Position numbers and translations under genes: made by a program. 64,000 nucleotides of DNA. It comes from Chryseobacterium lathyri. GTDB taxonomy: Bacteria; Bacteroidota; Bacteroidia; Flavobacteriales; Weeksellaceae. Positions within the stretch are counted from its first letter, which is position 1, and every line of letters starts with the position of its first letter. A model generated the notes under the pieces. That model had not been told where the DNA came from. It searched no databases and was given only the letters and a program-made list of their open reading frames with translations. Positions 27,100 to 35,158 of this stretch are shown here, one piece after another. The DNA lies in NCBI RefSeq assembly GCF_003290185.1, contig NZ_QNFY01000001.1:124001-188000 (forward strand), in the 5' to 3' direction.

Positions 27100-28683
27100 T
27101 TATTGCATGAAAATTACTTCCAAATCCGGACAGCTTCGATTTATGCTTTCTTGAAGTTCTATCAATGTTTCTGGTGACACATTTTGACCTCTTACATCAA
27201 TTACAGCCGTTTGCCTTGTCCCATTCGGAAGGTTTTTTAATCTGTCATTATATTGTCTTTTTAATTCATTTGTTAAATTACTTCTTCCATTATTGGAGGT
27301 AACGTCATAATTTTTTACTTCAACACTATGACCTTCAGTGTATAAATCAGGTCTTGTACTGCCTTCCGTTCCGTACGGCACTTCTTTTTTATCAATAAAG
27401 CTTTTCTGAGTATCATAACCCGGATACATACCTTCCGCATCTATTTCACTTTTTCTCCAACTTGGTCTATTTGAATCATTAGGGTTATTTGGATTATTTT
27501 CAGGCTCATTTTTAGGAGGTTTATTAGGGTCTTCGACAAATTTGTTGGTTTTAGAATCTCTTAACCTTCCCTTTGTATCTCTATAAGTGCCTGGAGGATC
27601 GGTTATGGTTCCGTCAGTGACTTTGGCAATATCAGAAGCATCATCACCTAAAGATTCTATAAGCTCTTTACCTGTTCTAGCTGCTACAGCTTCCCCACCT
27701 TCTTTTGCAGCCCGTTCCCCTGCTTCTTCTACACCTTCTCGGACAATTCTTTCACCAGCTTCTTCAAGTGCTTCTTTTCCTGCAACTTTCGCACCGGTCA
27801 ATGCTAAGGAAGAACCCCCACTAAATGCTGCTGCTGCTACATCCGGAATAAATTCTCCCACAGTTGTGCCTATTTTTCTTGGGTTTTCAGCTACCCAGCC
27901 TGCAGCATCTTTGGTGCCTTCCCAGGCTGCGCTTCCTGCATCTGCCCAGTTTTGTCCGTCACTGGCCCAGTTCCAGGCTCCTTCAGCAGCATTGCTCCAG
28001 TTGTCTCCCTTGCTGGCCCAGTTCCATGCATTTCCGACCCCTTCGGTAGCTGCGTTCCATCCGTCACTTACCATTCCGCCCAATGCTTCAGCGGTGCCTA
28101 CGGGATCCTGGCCAACCTGATAAAGTGTTTCACCTAAGCCAACTACACCATTTACAGCTCCTTCTACCAGCCCTGTCCCCAGATCACTGAACCAGTCTCC
28201 GACACCTGTTACGGGCTTCATCCAGTCCGGAAGCATCTGGTCCCGCATTTCCCGACCTTTTTTGTTTTGCTCGGCGATCCAGTCAAAACCTTCCTTGATA
28301 TAGTCGGAAGGCATTTTTCCTTCTCCGACGCCATATGATACGGCAGCTGCTCTATCAAAGAAGATGTTGATCTTTCCACCAAATATACAATTACAGAAAG
28401 AATCTTCCAATAGCATCCGGCTTCCATTTATCTTTACCCCATCCTTTGGCGCTTGCCATCCAGTAAGAATGGTTGGTAGACAAGAAGCTCCTGTTGCCCA
28501 TTTCAAAGGGTTGGTACAAAGTCCCATAGGTTTGATATTGAAAAAAGGAAGAAAATCCAGTTCCGAAGCCATGGGAACACTGTATATGGTAGTGTTTTTA
28601 TTGTTGCTTACCCGCAGGGTAGAGGGGCTTGTTCCTTTGTCGCAAGCTAAAAAGGCACCTTCAGGTACGTATTTTTTTGCCAT
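27100..28683 (-). CDS. PAAR-like (DUF4280) polymorphic toxin with PD-(D/E)xK nuclease-like C-terminus
   Basis: Predicted type VI effector of 527 residues. Residues 1-130 form a DUF4280/PAAR-like spike-tip domain rich in Cys and Gly (YVPEGAFLACDKG, GLCTNP, DSFCNCIFGG). A central Ala/Trp-rich linker (about 195-275) holds repeats such as GNAWNWASKGDNWSNAAEG. A pre-toxin segment GTYRDTKGRLRDSKT and an Asn/Pro-rich spacer precede the C-terminal toxin, where RPD (Asp446), VEVKNY (Glu455, Lys457) and ID-VRGQ give a restriction-endonuclease-like active site. It should be carried on VgrG and act on nucleic acid in rivals. The nuclease call is from motifs; DNA versus RNA target is open. Confidence 0.8.
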   Translation of the reverse strand: MAKKYVPEGAFLACDKGTSPSTLRVSNNKNTTIYSVPMASELDFLPFFNIKPMGLCTNPLKWATGASCLPTILTGWQAPKDGVKINGSRMLLEDSFCNCIFGGKINIFFDRAAAVSYGVGEGKMPSDYIKEGFDWIAEQNKKGREMRDQMLPDWMKPVTGVGDWFSDLGTGLVEGAVNGVVGLGETLYQVGQDPVGTAEALGGMVSDGWNAATEGVGNAWNWASKGDNWSNAAEGAWNWASDGQNWADAGSAAWEGTKDAAGWVAENPRKIGTTVGEFIPDVAAAAFSGGSSLALTGAKVAGKEALEEAGERIVREGVEEAGERAAKEGGEAVAARTGKELIESLGDDASDIAKVTDGTITDPPGTYRDTKGRLRDSKTNKFVEDPNKPPKNEPENNPNNPNDSNRPSWRKSEIDAEGMYPGYDTQKSFIDKKEVPYGTEGSTRPDLYTEGHSVEVKNYDVTSNNGRSNLTNELKRQYNDRLKNLPNGTRQTAVIDVRGQNVSPETLIELQESINRSCPDLEVIFMQ

Positions 28684-28694
28684 AATGCGATGAT

Positions 28695-28967
28695 TTAGAT
28701 GTTAATTTTATCTGAGCTCAGGGTTACATTTTTCAATCTTCTGAAACTATTTTCCAGTTTATTAAGGTTTTCCCGGGTCTCCAGAAAAATCTTACCCGGA
28801 ACTTTCAACAGCTCCGAAACTTTACAGTTACTGACAGAGCATATATATTGTCCGTCTGCATATACATGCCATTCTCTGGCAGCCGGAGCCTCCAGGATCT
28901 TCTCATCATCGAAGAGAAGATAGTAGCGGTCATTCTGGAATACAATATCAAGCAGGGGAATGGTCAT
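28695..28967 (-). CDS. Unrecognised small protein of the T6SS cargo operon
   Basis: Protein of 90 residues, no signal peptide or known domain recognised. It begins with beta-rich sequence (LLDIVFQNDRYYLLFDD, HVYADGQYICSV) and ends in a charged helix (TRENLNKLENSFRRLKNV). It overlaps the 3' end of the preceding gene by 20 bases and ends 11 bases before the toxin gene, so it is translated together with both. Position between VgrG and effector suggests a chaperone or adaptor for loading; this is inference. Confidence 0.65.
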   Translation of the reverse strand: MTIPLLDIVFQNDRYYLLFDDEKILEAPAAREWHVYADGQYICSVSNCKVSELLKVPGKIFLETRENLNKLENSFRRLKNVTLSSDKINI

Positions 28968-29790
28968 GGGCTGCAGCTTTTAAGATGTTTTTTTCTTCAC
29001 GGTATAATGTGCCAGGAATCTGTGCCAGGCTCATACACATACTCTGTTCAGACCACGGCCACTCTTCCAGGAGATAGCGTTCTATATAATTAAGCTGTAG
29101 GAGAGTCGGCACACGGGGACGGTTCTTTAAAACACGGATCATGGCGGTTACTTTATCCTGTTCAAAATTATCTTCATCTATGCTTCCTTTCACATCAATC
29201 TGGTACCTGCCGTCTTCTAATTCTGAAATTGTTTCTTCTGTAGTAATAGGGACGCTCTTGGTAGCAATAAAGTTGGGAAGCTCACGGTATCCGTTGATGA
29301 TCTCGTTTTTTTTGAACTCCTTGAAATGAATGCCGGGAAATAGCAATTGATAAGGCATTGCGAAACGGAGAGCTTCTGCCAGGCGCTCGCCATCTTCCAA
29401 AAGTTCTTCTACACCTTTGATGAAAATTTCACGGTATTGCTCACTTCGATGTTTCAGGATAATTTTAGGCTTTATTTCCAGCCATTTATTCTGTACCTCA
29501 GTTAAGTTGATGATCTTTCCAAGCTGTCCGTTTTCATTGAGGGTGCATACTATTTTTTCTCTCAGCTGATGCAGGTCTCCGACCCATTTGTACATACCGT
29601 CTTTATTGGATTGCTTATACAATGGCATTTCAACGGTAAAAACAGGCTTTTCATTTTCAATAGAAGTTAGGGTGACTTTTAGCTCAGCTTCAATATAGTT
29701 TTCATTTCTGAGTCCCTGAAATTGATATCTTTCTTCTCTGAGAAAGGTATAGTTACGATATTCGCCCTTGTTTTCTATATTAACCTGCAT
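28948..29790 (-). CDS. Unrecognised T6SS cargo-operon protein, candidate adaptor
   Basis: Soluble protein of 280 residues with no signal peptide. I do not recognise the family. The N-terminal half is beta-rich with alternating charged residues (FLREERYQFQGLRNENYIEAELKV is split over the first 45 residues); the second half has helices and a WPWSEQSMCMS motif near 245. It starts 2 bases after the vgrG stop codon and overlaps the next small gene, which marks it as part of the VgrG-effector unit. In other T6SS clusters such a place is taken by adaptors (DUF1795, DUF2169, DUF4123 types), none of which this resembles. Confidence 0.65.
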   Translation of the reverse strand: MQVNIENKGEYRNYTFLREERYQFQGLRNENYIEAELKVTLTSIENEKPVFTVEMPLYKQSNKDGMYKWVGDLHQLREKIVCTLNENGQLGKIINLTEVQNKWLEIKPKIILKHRSEQYREIFIKGVEELLEDGERLAEALRFAMPYQLLFPGIHFKEFKKNEIINGYRELPNFIATKSVPITTEETISELEDGRYQIDVKGSIDEDNFEQDKVTAMIRVLKNRPRVPTLLQLNYIERYLLEEWPWSEQSMCMSLAQIPGTLYREEKNILKAAAHDHSPA

Positions 29791-29792
29791 AA

Positions 29793-31982
29793 TTATCCTT
29801 TATTGATTTCCACATCAGCCCCTTTGATATTGGTAGGTCCTGAAGATGAGGTATTAATTTTAGCGGCATTGGCATTGATGTCACTATCAATCTTAATTCC
29901 AGGATTGGCAGCGGCTTTTCCTAACTCTGTAGTCGTTTTTCCTATGACTTTCACATTGAGACCTTCTATGGTGATGTCTCCTCCCGTAGTCATGGTTATG
30001 GAGCTGCTTCCTGTTTTAATGGTAATGGTTGTGTCGCATTCCAGAGTGATTTTTCCGCTATTATCCATTTTAAGCATAGAATTGGCTCCTCCGCCTTCTT
30101 TTCCTCCTACGTTAATAGAACTTACACTTCCAACATTTACCGTATTATTATTCCCAACTGTTACTGTTTTATCATTATTGGCATTGGTCATTGCATTTCC
30201 GGCTCCATCAAATTTCATATTGGCTCCTCCCTGATCGGTCAGAAACACAGATCCTGCACCATCATCCAGTTCCAGTTTATTACCGCTTCGGCTGCTCAGG
30301 CTTTTAACATTATTGTTTTGTCCGCCTCCTCCGCCAACACCTCCATGAAACATTCCTCCCATTACAAAGGGACGGTCCGGATGCTGGTGTACAAAATTGA
30401 CAACCACCTGATCTCCAACTTCAGGAATAGCCATAAAACCACGGTTTTTACTTACTTTATCGCTTCCGCCCGCATCAGGAGTCATAACGCGGATAAACTC
30501 AGTGGTATCCTGCCCGTTCTGCCAGTCGAACTGAACCTGAATCCTGCCTTGGTTAAGAGGGTCAGTATTTGAAATAACTTTGGCGAACTGAGGTTCTGCT
30601 TTAGGCATCTCAAATTCAGGCCGTGGCATGTATCCGGTATCTGCTGCTATTGCTTCAAAATTTCCGGTATAATGACCTCTTGCATCTACCTCGTGGCTGA
30701 TCCCTGTGATCATAAGCTTGGTAAAATAGGCGGTCTGGTTGGTTTCAGATTTCCGCATTTCTACATCCGCGGTACATCCAGGATATAAAAACGGGACAGA
30801 AGTGCTTCCGGATGTGATAAACACGTCTACAGCTTTACTTCCTGCTGTACCTTTCTGTGAAGCATCAATATCCATAAAAGTAGATGCTTTGATGGGAGCT
30901 ACCCTTAATGAAGGGGTTGTGAAAGTTGCTTTGGATATTTCATAGGCTCGTTTCGCAATATCTGACTGATGATTTATTTTTGAACTTCCTGTTGTGAGCT
31001 TTTCATTTTTGCTGCTGTTATAGCCGTAAAAAACAGGGTTTACATGCTGGGCTCTCATTTTGATCTTAATATCATGTACGCTGCTTCCGTATACCAATTG
31101 TACCGGCTTTTCCTGTGGGGGCAGTTTTCCGAAATGAAGAACCTCACCATCATAATAAAACTGTTCCCCATAAGCTTCTGCTATTCTTGCGAGATAATTG
31201 TAGTGGGTTTCTTCATATTGAGAGCTGTAAGAAACATTTCCGTGCTGGGAATCTACTCTGAAATCAAATTTATTGGAACCAAGTCCTTCTTTAATCACCC
31301 AATCTGCAATGCTGTTCAGGCTGATCTCTTTGGCACCACCGAAACTCTGAATGTGCGGGGCAGCATCAAGAAGTACAGTAGGGCTGTTTCCGGTAAGTAC
31401 AATATTTCCCAAACTGCCTTTTTCCTGGCTGAACCCTACTTCGGTAATCACCCCTACAAAGTTTCTTTCAGGACTTTCTTCTACGTCTTTATATTTAAAT
31501 ACTACTGTGATCCTCTTGCCCAGAAAGTTTTGTGCCTGCTCCAGGTTATGATTTTCTGCCCCTCCCAAAGCATCATGAGCGAGCATAAGATTGAATTCAT
31601 GATGTTTAACAGCACTTTGGGTGAGTGTAAAATGCTTGAAATGCTTAATTATTTTTCCTTCAATAATGATTTCAAGTTTAACCACACGATTGATCCCTAA
31701 AAGCTCACTTTTCGGAATTGATCCGGCATTGAATATTTTAGAAGTGGGTTGCTCGTTCCAAATTTTATTTTCAGAAACCAAAGCTGTATTAGGTTGTGTA
31801 GCTTTGTTCATGAAATTATCGGTATAGGAGAGTGCCTGCCCGGCTGTCTGTACTGTTTTTTTTATTTTTTCAGCTTTTTTTTCAGCTTTATTAACTGGGT
31901 CTGGATCTGCGGGTTTTATACTGTCCAGATCTTTTTTAGATTTTGGAATCTGGTTTTTTGATGATTTGCTGTCCTGGAACAT
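29793..31982 (-). CDS. vgrG: Type VI secretion system spike protein VgrG
   Basis: Spike protein of 729 residues that caps the Hcp tube and pierces target cells. After a Lys/Asp-rich extension of about 90 residues comes the gp27-like part (KLEIIIEGKIIKHFKHFTLTQ to about 460), a gp5 OB fold with GRIQVQFDWQNGQDTTEF and a VNFVHQHPDRPFVMGGMFHGG motif, and a C-terminal needle of beta repeats (KITLECDTTITIKTG, ITMTTGGDITIEG). No enzymatic C-terminal extension is seen, so toxicity should come from the PAAR-like protein in the same operon. The T6SS core genes are outside this window. Flavobacterial systems belong to the T6SS subtype iii. Confidence 0.92.
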   Translation of the reverse strand: MFQDSKSSKNQIPKSKKDLDSIKPADPDPVNKAEKKAEKIKKTVQTAGQALSYTDNFMNKATQPNTALVSENKIWNEQPTSKIFNAGSIPKSELLGINRVVKLEIIIEGKIIKHFKHFTLTQSAVKHHEFNLMLAHDALGGAENHNLEQAQNFLGKRITVVFKYKDVEESPERNFVGVITEVGFSQEKGSLGNIVLTGNSPTVLLDAAPHIQSFGGAKEISLNSIADWVIKEGLGSNKFDFRVDSQHGNVSYSSQYEETHYNYLARIAEAYGEQFYYDGEVLHFGKLPPQEKPVQLVYGSSVHDIKIKMRAQHVNPVFYGYNSSKNEKLTTGSSKINHQSDIAKRAYEISKATFTTPSLRVAPIKASTFMDIDASQKGTAGSKAVDVFITSGSTSVPFLYPGCTADVEMRKSETNQTAYFTKLMITGISHEVDARGHYTGNFEAIAADTGYMPRPEFEMPKAEPQFAKVISNTDPLNQGRIQVQFDWQNGQDTTEFIRVMTPDAGGSDKVSKNRGFMAIPEVGDQVVVNFVHQHPDRPFVMGGMFHGGVGGGGGQNNNVKSLSSRSGNKLELDDGAGSVFLTDQGGANMKFDGAGNAMTNANNDKTVTVGNNNTVNVGSVSSINVGGKEGGGANSMLKMDNSGKITLECDTTITIKTGSSSITMTTGGDITIEGLNVKVIGKTTTELGKAAANPGIKIDSDINANAAKINTSSSGPTNIKGADVEINKG

Positions 31983-32558
31983 AACATATTTTTTCTGGTT
32001 AATGTATGTAACAACAGTCTGGCATGCCGGACTGCATAATGGTTGTTCTTATTACTCACTACAGATCAAAATACTGTCTTGTTAATGTCAACAGAATAGT
32101 ATCTTTTGTGAGGGAATTATCGTTCTGCTTTCACCTGATGCCGGGAATGGATCCCTGTATATTTTTAAGTTTTAAAATATAATTAATATTTAGTTTTAAT
32201 GAATTTAATATTCTGAATTACAGTTTTGTAATGATGATATTAAAATCACATCCACGTGAAACAAATATAAGAAGCAAAGACATAATGAGGAAAAAAATGA
32301 AAGGCTATTTTTCTTTTTGTCGTAGTTTTACTACTAACAGTTGTTAGGCTCAAAATGAGACAAAAAAAGAACCTATAGATGCTTGAGCTGTACGGAAAGA
32401 AAAGCACAAATTAAATACAGCTGAAGAAAGGCTGATTTAGATTTTAAGAATATAATGCAATGAAAATTGCGGACAGCATAAATTGATTTAATTTTGCCAA
32501 TGTTCTGCTTATTAAAAGGAAGAAGATTTAAATCCTTAATGCATATACTTGAAAATTT
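31983..32558. other. 576-base gap: vgrG upstream region and a decayed reading frame
   Basis: Contains a 20-base near-perfect palindrome at 32015-32034 (CAGTCTGGCA against TGCCGGACTG), 33 bases in front of vgrG, which may be an operator. From 32297 on, a plus-strand frame gives pieces of protein-like sequence broken by stops. No intact gene is seen. Confidence 0.5.
32297..32480 (+). pseudogene. Possible remnant of a small secreted-protein gene
   Basis: In the frame of the ATG at 32297 the DNA reads a short start, a stop, then AQNETKKEPIDA, a stop, then AVRKEKHKLNTAEERLI and more stops. The AQ after a hydrophobic-coding stretch looks like a signal-peptide cleavage site, and the rest like a charged helical protein. 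Multiple stops and at least one probable frameshift make it non-functional. Weak evidence; no family recognised. Confidence 0.25.
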
Positions 32559-33341
32559 ATGAAGAAAATAGGAATTATAGGTTGCGGCTGGCTGGGATCA
32601 AGGATTGCCGATTCAATGTCCGGACAGTATAAAATATATGCCACCACCACTACAAAAAACAAAGCTGATGAGCTGTCTTCTAAAGGATTTAATACTTCTG
32701 TCGCCAGCTTCCCGGATTTTCAGCTGGAAGAAAAGGTTATTCCGTGGACTGAGATTAAAGACATAGATGTTCTCATTATCACTATTCCGATTTCCGGTAA
32801 AAGCTGCTGTGCAAGTTCGTTATACAACAGGGTTCAGCATTTATTTTCATTTATCGGCGATTTTAAAGGTCAGATATTTGTGATGAGTTCTACCGGTGTC
32901 TATCCGGATATTCCTGGTGAATATGCAGAAGAAAATCTTTCTTCAGATCATGTTCAGGGAGAGCGAATGATCAAAGGTAAATATCCACAGGTAAATATCT
33001 TGAGATTAGCAGGATTGATGGGAGATAACCGTCTTCTGAAAAATTATAATATCTCAAACCTGGAAGCACCGGTGAATCATATTCACTATGAAGATATCTG
33101 TAGAGTAATTAAAAAAATGATCGAAACAGGATCAGAAGGAAAACTGTACAATGTAACGGCTCCAGAACATCCGTCGAAAGCCCAGGTGATCAATGCTCAG
33201 CAAAATTTAAAATCCTCTGAAGAAACAGTGACAATAGGTGAGGGGAAAATAATCCTGTCTTCAAAGCTGATTTCAGAATTGGATTTTATATTTAAATATC
33301 CGGATCCGAGAGCATTTCACTTAAACACTTCTTTACTCTAA
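32559..33341 (+). CDS. NAD(P)-binding Rossmann-fold protein (YeeZ/epimerase-like)
   Basis: Cytoplasmic protein of 260 residues of the extended short-chain dehydrogenase type. The dinucleotide site is IGIIGCGWLGSRIA at 4-17; FVMSSTGVYPD near 109 and the region AEENL correspond to the Ser/Tyr substrate side of NAD-dependent epimerases, and NHIHYEDICRVI near 176 is the typical HVxD-like segment. It resembles E. coli YeeZ, of unclear substrate. The gene stands alone and ends before an inverted-repeat element. Confidence 0.8.
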   Translation: MKKIGIIGCGWLGSRIADSMSGQYKIYATTTTKNKADELSSKGFNTSVASFPDFQLEEKVIPWTEIKDIDVLIITIPISGKSCCASSLYNRVQHLFSFIGDFKGQIFVMSSTGVYPDIPGEYAEENLSSDHVQGERMIKGKYPQVNILRLAGLMGDNRLLKNYNISNLEAPVNHIHYEDICRVIKKMIETGSEGKLYNVTAPEHPSKAQVINAQQNLKSSEETVTIGEGKIILSSKLISELDFIFKYPDPRAFHLNTSLL

Positions 33342-33358
33342 GAAAACTTAGATGAAAT

Positions 33359-33429
33359 AAAAAATCTGCTTGATCTGTTCAATCTGCGAGAGAAAAACCG
33401 CTTGCAGATTGAGCCAATTAAGCAGATCT
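33359..33429. repeat. Imperfect inverted-repeat element
   Basis: Left arm near 33359-33384 (AATCTGCTTGATCTG..) and right arm near 33401-33429 (GCAGATTGAGCC..) are complementary over most of about 25 bases around a 16-base centre. It lies between convergent genes and has the same build as other intergenic elements in this window. Confidence 0.5.
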
Positions 33430-33445
33430 TGCTATAATTTAAGCT

Positions 33446-33478
33446 AAACCTTATAGATTTTTAAAACCTATAAGGTTT
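33446..33478. repeat. 11-bp hairpin, possible terminator
   Basis: AAACCTTATAG and CTATAAGGTTT flank an 11-base AT-rich loop; T-rich sequence follows. It lies between convergent stops at 33341 and 33507 and may end both transcripts. Similar AACCTT palindromes recur at 57341. Confidence 0.5.
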
Positions 33479-33506
33479 GATTTTAAGGATAAAAACGTGA
33501 GTTATT

Positions 33507-34361
33507 TTACTTGATAATTCTTTCCAGTACCCAATCAATAAGGTTCTTTTCAGAAGCATGGTGGTCTGCAGAAAATTCTCCACGTCTTCTGTTGGCAATA
33601 ACGTTATTCACTGTAATGGCTTTGTGACCTAATAGTTTTGAAAGAGCATAGATCGCTGAAGTTTCCATTTCAAAGTTAGTTACTCCAAGGTCATTCAATG
33701 TTTCCAGGAACTTATCATCAACTGCTTTTAAACGCAGCTGTCTTCCCTGAGGAGCGTAGAATCCTGGGAAAGTAGCCGTATTTCCGTGGTATTTGGCATC
33801 TTTATAATAGTCTCCCATTTCTTCTGCCCAGTCTGAGAAATAAAGCATAGGTTTGATCTTCTCATACGGGAATTTTTCCATGAAACTTTTGGAAAACTCA
33901 TTCTCGAAGCTATAGTCTTGATAAAAATGCATCAGTCCGTCCAGACCTACAACATTTTGGGTTACGAGCATATTATCAACCTGTACGTCCGGATTTACAC
34001 TTCCACAGGTTCCCATACGGAAAAGTTCAAGGGCTTTATGATCAGTTTTAAACTCCTTGTTTTTAAGGTCGATATTCACCAGGGCATCAAGCTCGTTCAT
34101 TACGATATCAATATTCTCTGTTCCGATACCTGTAGACATTACGGTAATTCTTTCTCCGCGAAGTGTTCCGGTATGGGTATAGAACTCCCTTTTGTTTTTT
34201 TTGATTTCTACTTTGTCAAAATATTTTGAAACTTTTGCCACTCTGTCCGGATCTCCCACAAGGATGATCTTATCAGCAATATCTTCAGGTAAAAGATTTA
34301 AGTGGTATACACTTCCGTTGTCATTCAGCACCAGTTCTGAGGCAGCAAGTTTATTTAGCAT
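33507..34361 (-). CDS. Nucleoside phosphorylase (uridine phosphorylase-like)
   Basis: PNP/UDP family phosphorylase of 284 residues that splits nucleosides with phosphate into base and ribose-1-phosphate. The phosphate-binding region IILVGDPDRVAKVS is near 33-46, followed by STGIGTENIDIVMNEL, the RMGTCGSVNP motif near 115, and FEMETSAIYALSKLLGH near 230, whose Glu/Met pair contacts ribose. It is longer than E. coli Udp (253). The base preference is not certain. It follows a small secreted protein gene by 19 bases. Confidence 0.87.
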   Translation of the reverse strand: MLNKLAASELVLNDNGSVYHLNLLPEDIADKIILVGDPDRVAKVSKYFDKVEIKKNKREFYTHTGTLRGERITVMSTGIGTENIDIVMNELDALVNIDLKNKEFKTDHKALELFRMGTCGSVNPDVQVDNMLVTQNVVGLDGLMHFYQDYSFENEFSKSFMEKFPYEKIKPMLYFSDWAEEMGDYYKDAKYHGNTATFPGFYAPQGRQLRLKAVDDKFLETLNDLGVTNFEMETSAIYALSKLLGHKAITVNNVIANRRRGEFSADHHASEKNLIDWVLERIIK

Positions 34362-34380
34362 AATTTATATTTTTTATTTT

Positions 34381-34836
34381 TTAATTAGTGAATATAGCTT
34401 CTTTGTAAGGCGATCCGGCAAGATCATAGATCGTATCATATTCTTCTACGATTCTTTTCTGTCCCTGGAAAATCTCATAGACTGTAATAATGGTTTTTTC
34501 AAAGTTTTTCGGATCCTTTCTTTGGGTTGTAATTTCATAGAGCTTATCTCCTTTTTTTAGAACAGAGACCATTTCCTCCTTGGTTGAATTGTTAGAGTCC
34601 ATCATTCCCGGAAAATCCATAACAATATCCTTGAGGTCAGTATAGTTCTTGTAAGGTTTTGTTACACCATTTGAATATACATAAACATTTGGAACTTGTT
34701 TGCCTTCTTCCAGGCGTACCAGATAATAATCATTGCCTTTTTTCTCTGCGTACACGGCCATTTCCTTCTTTTTTTGTGAAAATGCACAAATGGAAAGGAA
34801 ACTCGCCGCAAAAGCAAATAATACTTTTGTTTTCAT
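34381..34836 (-). CDS. Secreted protein of unknown function
   Basis: Protein of 151 residues with a clear signal peptide (1-20, SICAFSQ) and a Lys-rich, beta-rich mature part that includes VYVYSNGVTKPYKNYTDL and IVEEYDTIYDLAG. No domain is recognised. It lies 19 bases upstream of the nucleoside phosphorylase gene on the same strand and may be co-transcribed with it. Confidence 0.65.
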   Translation of the reverse strand: MKTKVLFAFAASFLSICAFSQKKKEMAVYAEKKGNDYYLVRLEEGKQVPNVYVYSNGVTKPYKNYTDLKDIVMDFPGMMDSNNSTKEEMVSVLKKGDKLYEITTQRKDPKNFEKTIITVYEIFQGQKRIVEEYDTIYDLAGSPYKEAIFTN

Positions 34837-35158
34837 AATAATATCTTGTTTTTAATTTGCTGAAATGATGTTATAAATCCTCTCCCAATATCTTTCGTCA
34901 TCTTTTTTGAAGCGGCCTATAGAAATCAGCCGTTCTTAAGTATAATGAATTTGATTTCGGGGTTTAAAATTAATAAAAATATTTCTATAAGAAACTGCCG
35001 TTTGTAGATTTTTACGCTTTTAAAATAGCCCTGCTGGATTTTAAATTTGTGTTAAAACTAGCCCTCCATAATAATTACGTGGTCAAAACATAAACATTTT
35101 TTAATCTGCCGTTAAAGTTGCGATAACATCGGAACGGTACTTTTGCCGCTAAAAATTA
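34837..35158. other. Intergenic region between divergent genes
   Basis: AT-rich, 322 bases. It holds the promoter of the peroxidase gene at its right end (35118-35145). No other gene, repeat or strong hairpin was seen. Confidence 0.6.
35118..35145 (+). promoter_or_regulatory. Promoter of the dihaem peroxidase gene
   Basis: TTG at 35118-35120, a 17-base spacer, and TACTTTTG at 35138-35145 match the Bacteroidetes -33/-7 pattern. The start would be near 35149, 10 bases before the ATG. Confidence 0.6.

Noticed and set aside
27587..28120. Plus-strand open frame of 177 codons rich in Ser/Pro/Ala
   Set aside because: Antisense to the repeat linker of the toxin; its composition mirrors the repeats.
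31044..31700. Plus-strand open frame of 218 codons
   Set aside because: Wholly inside vgrG on the other strand, no recognisable domain; a shadow frame.
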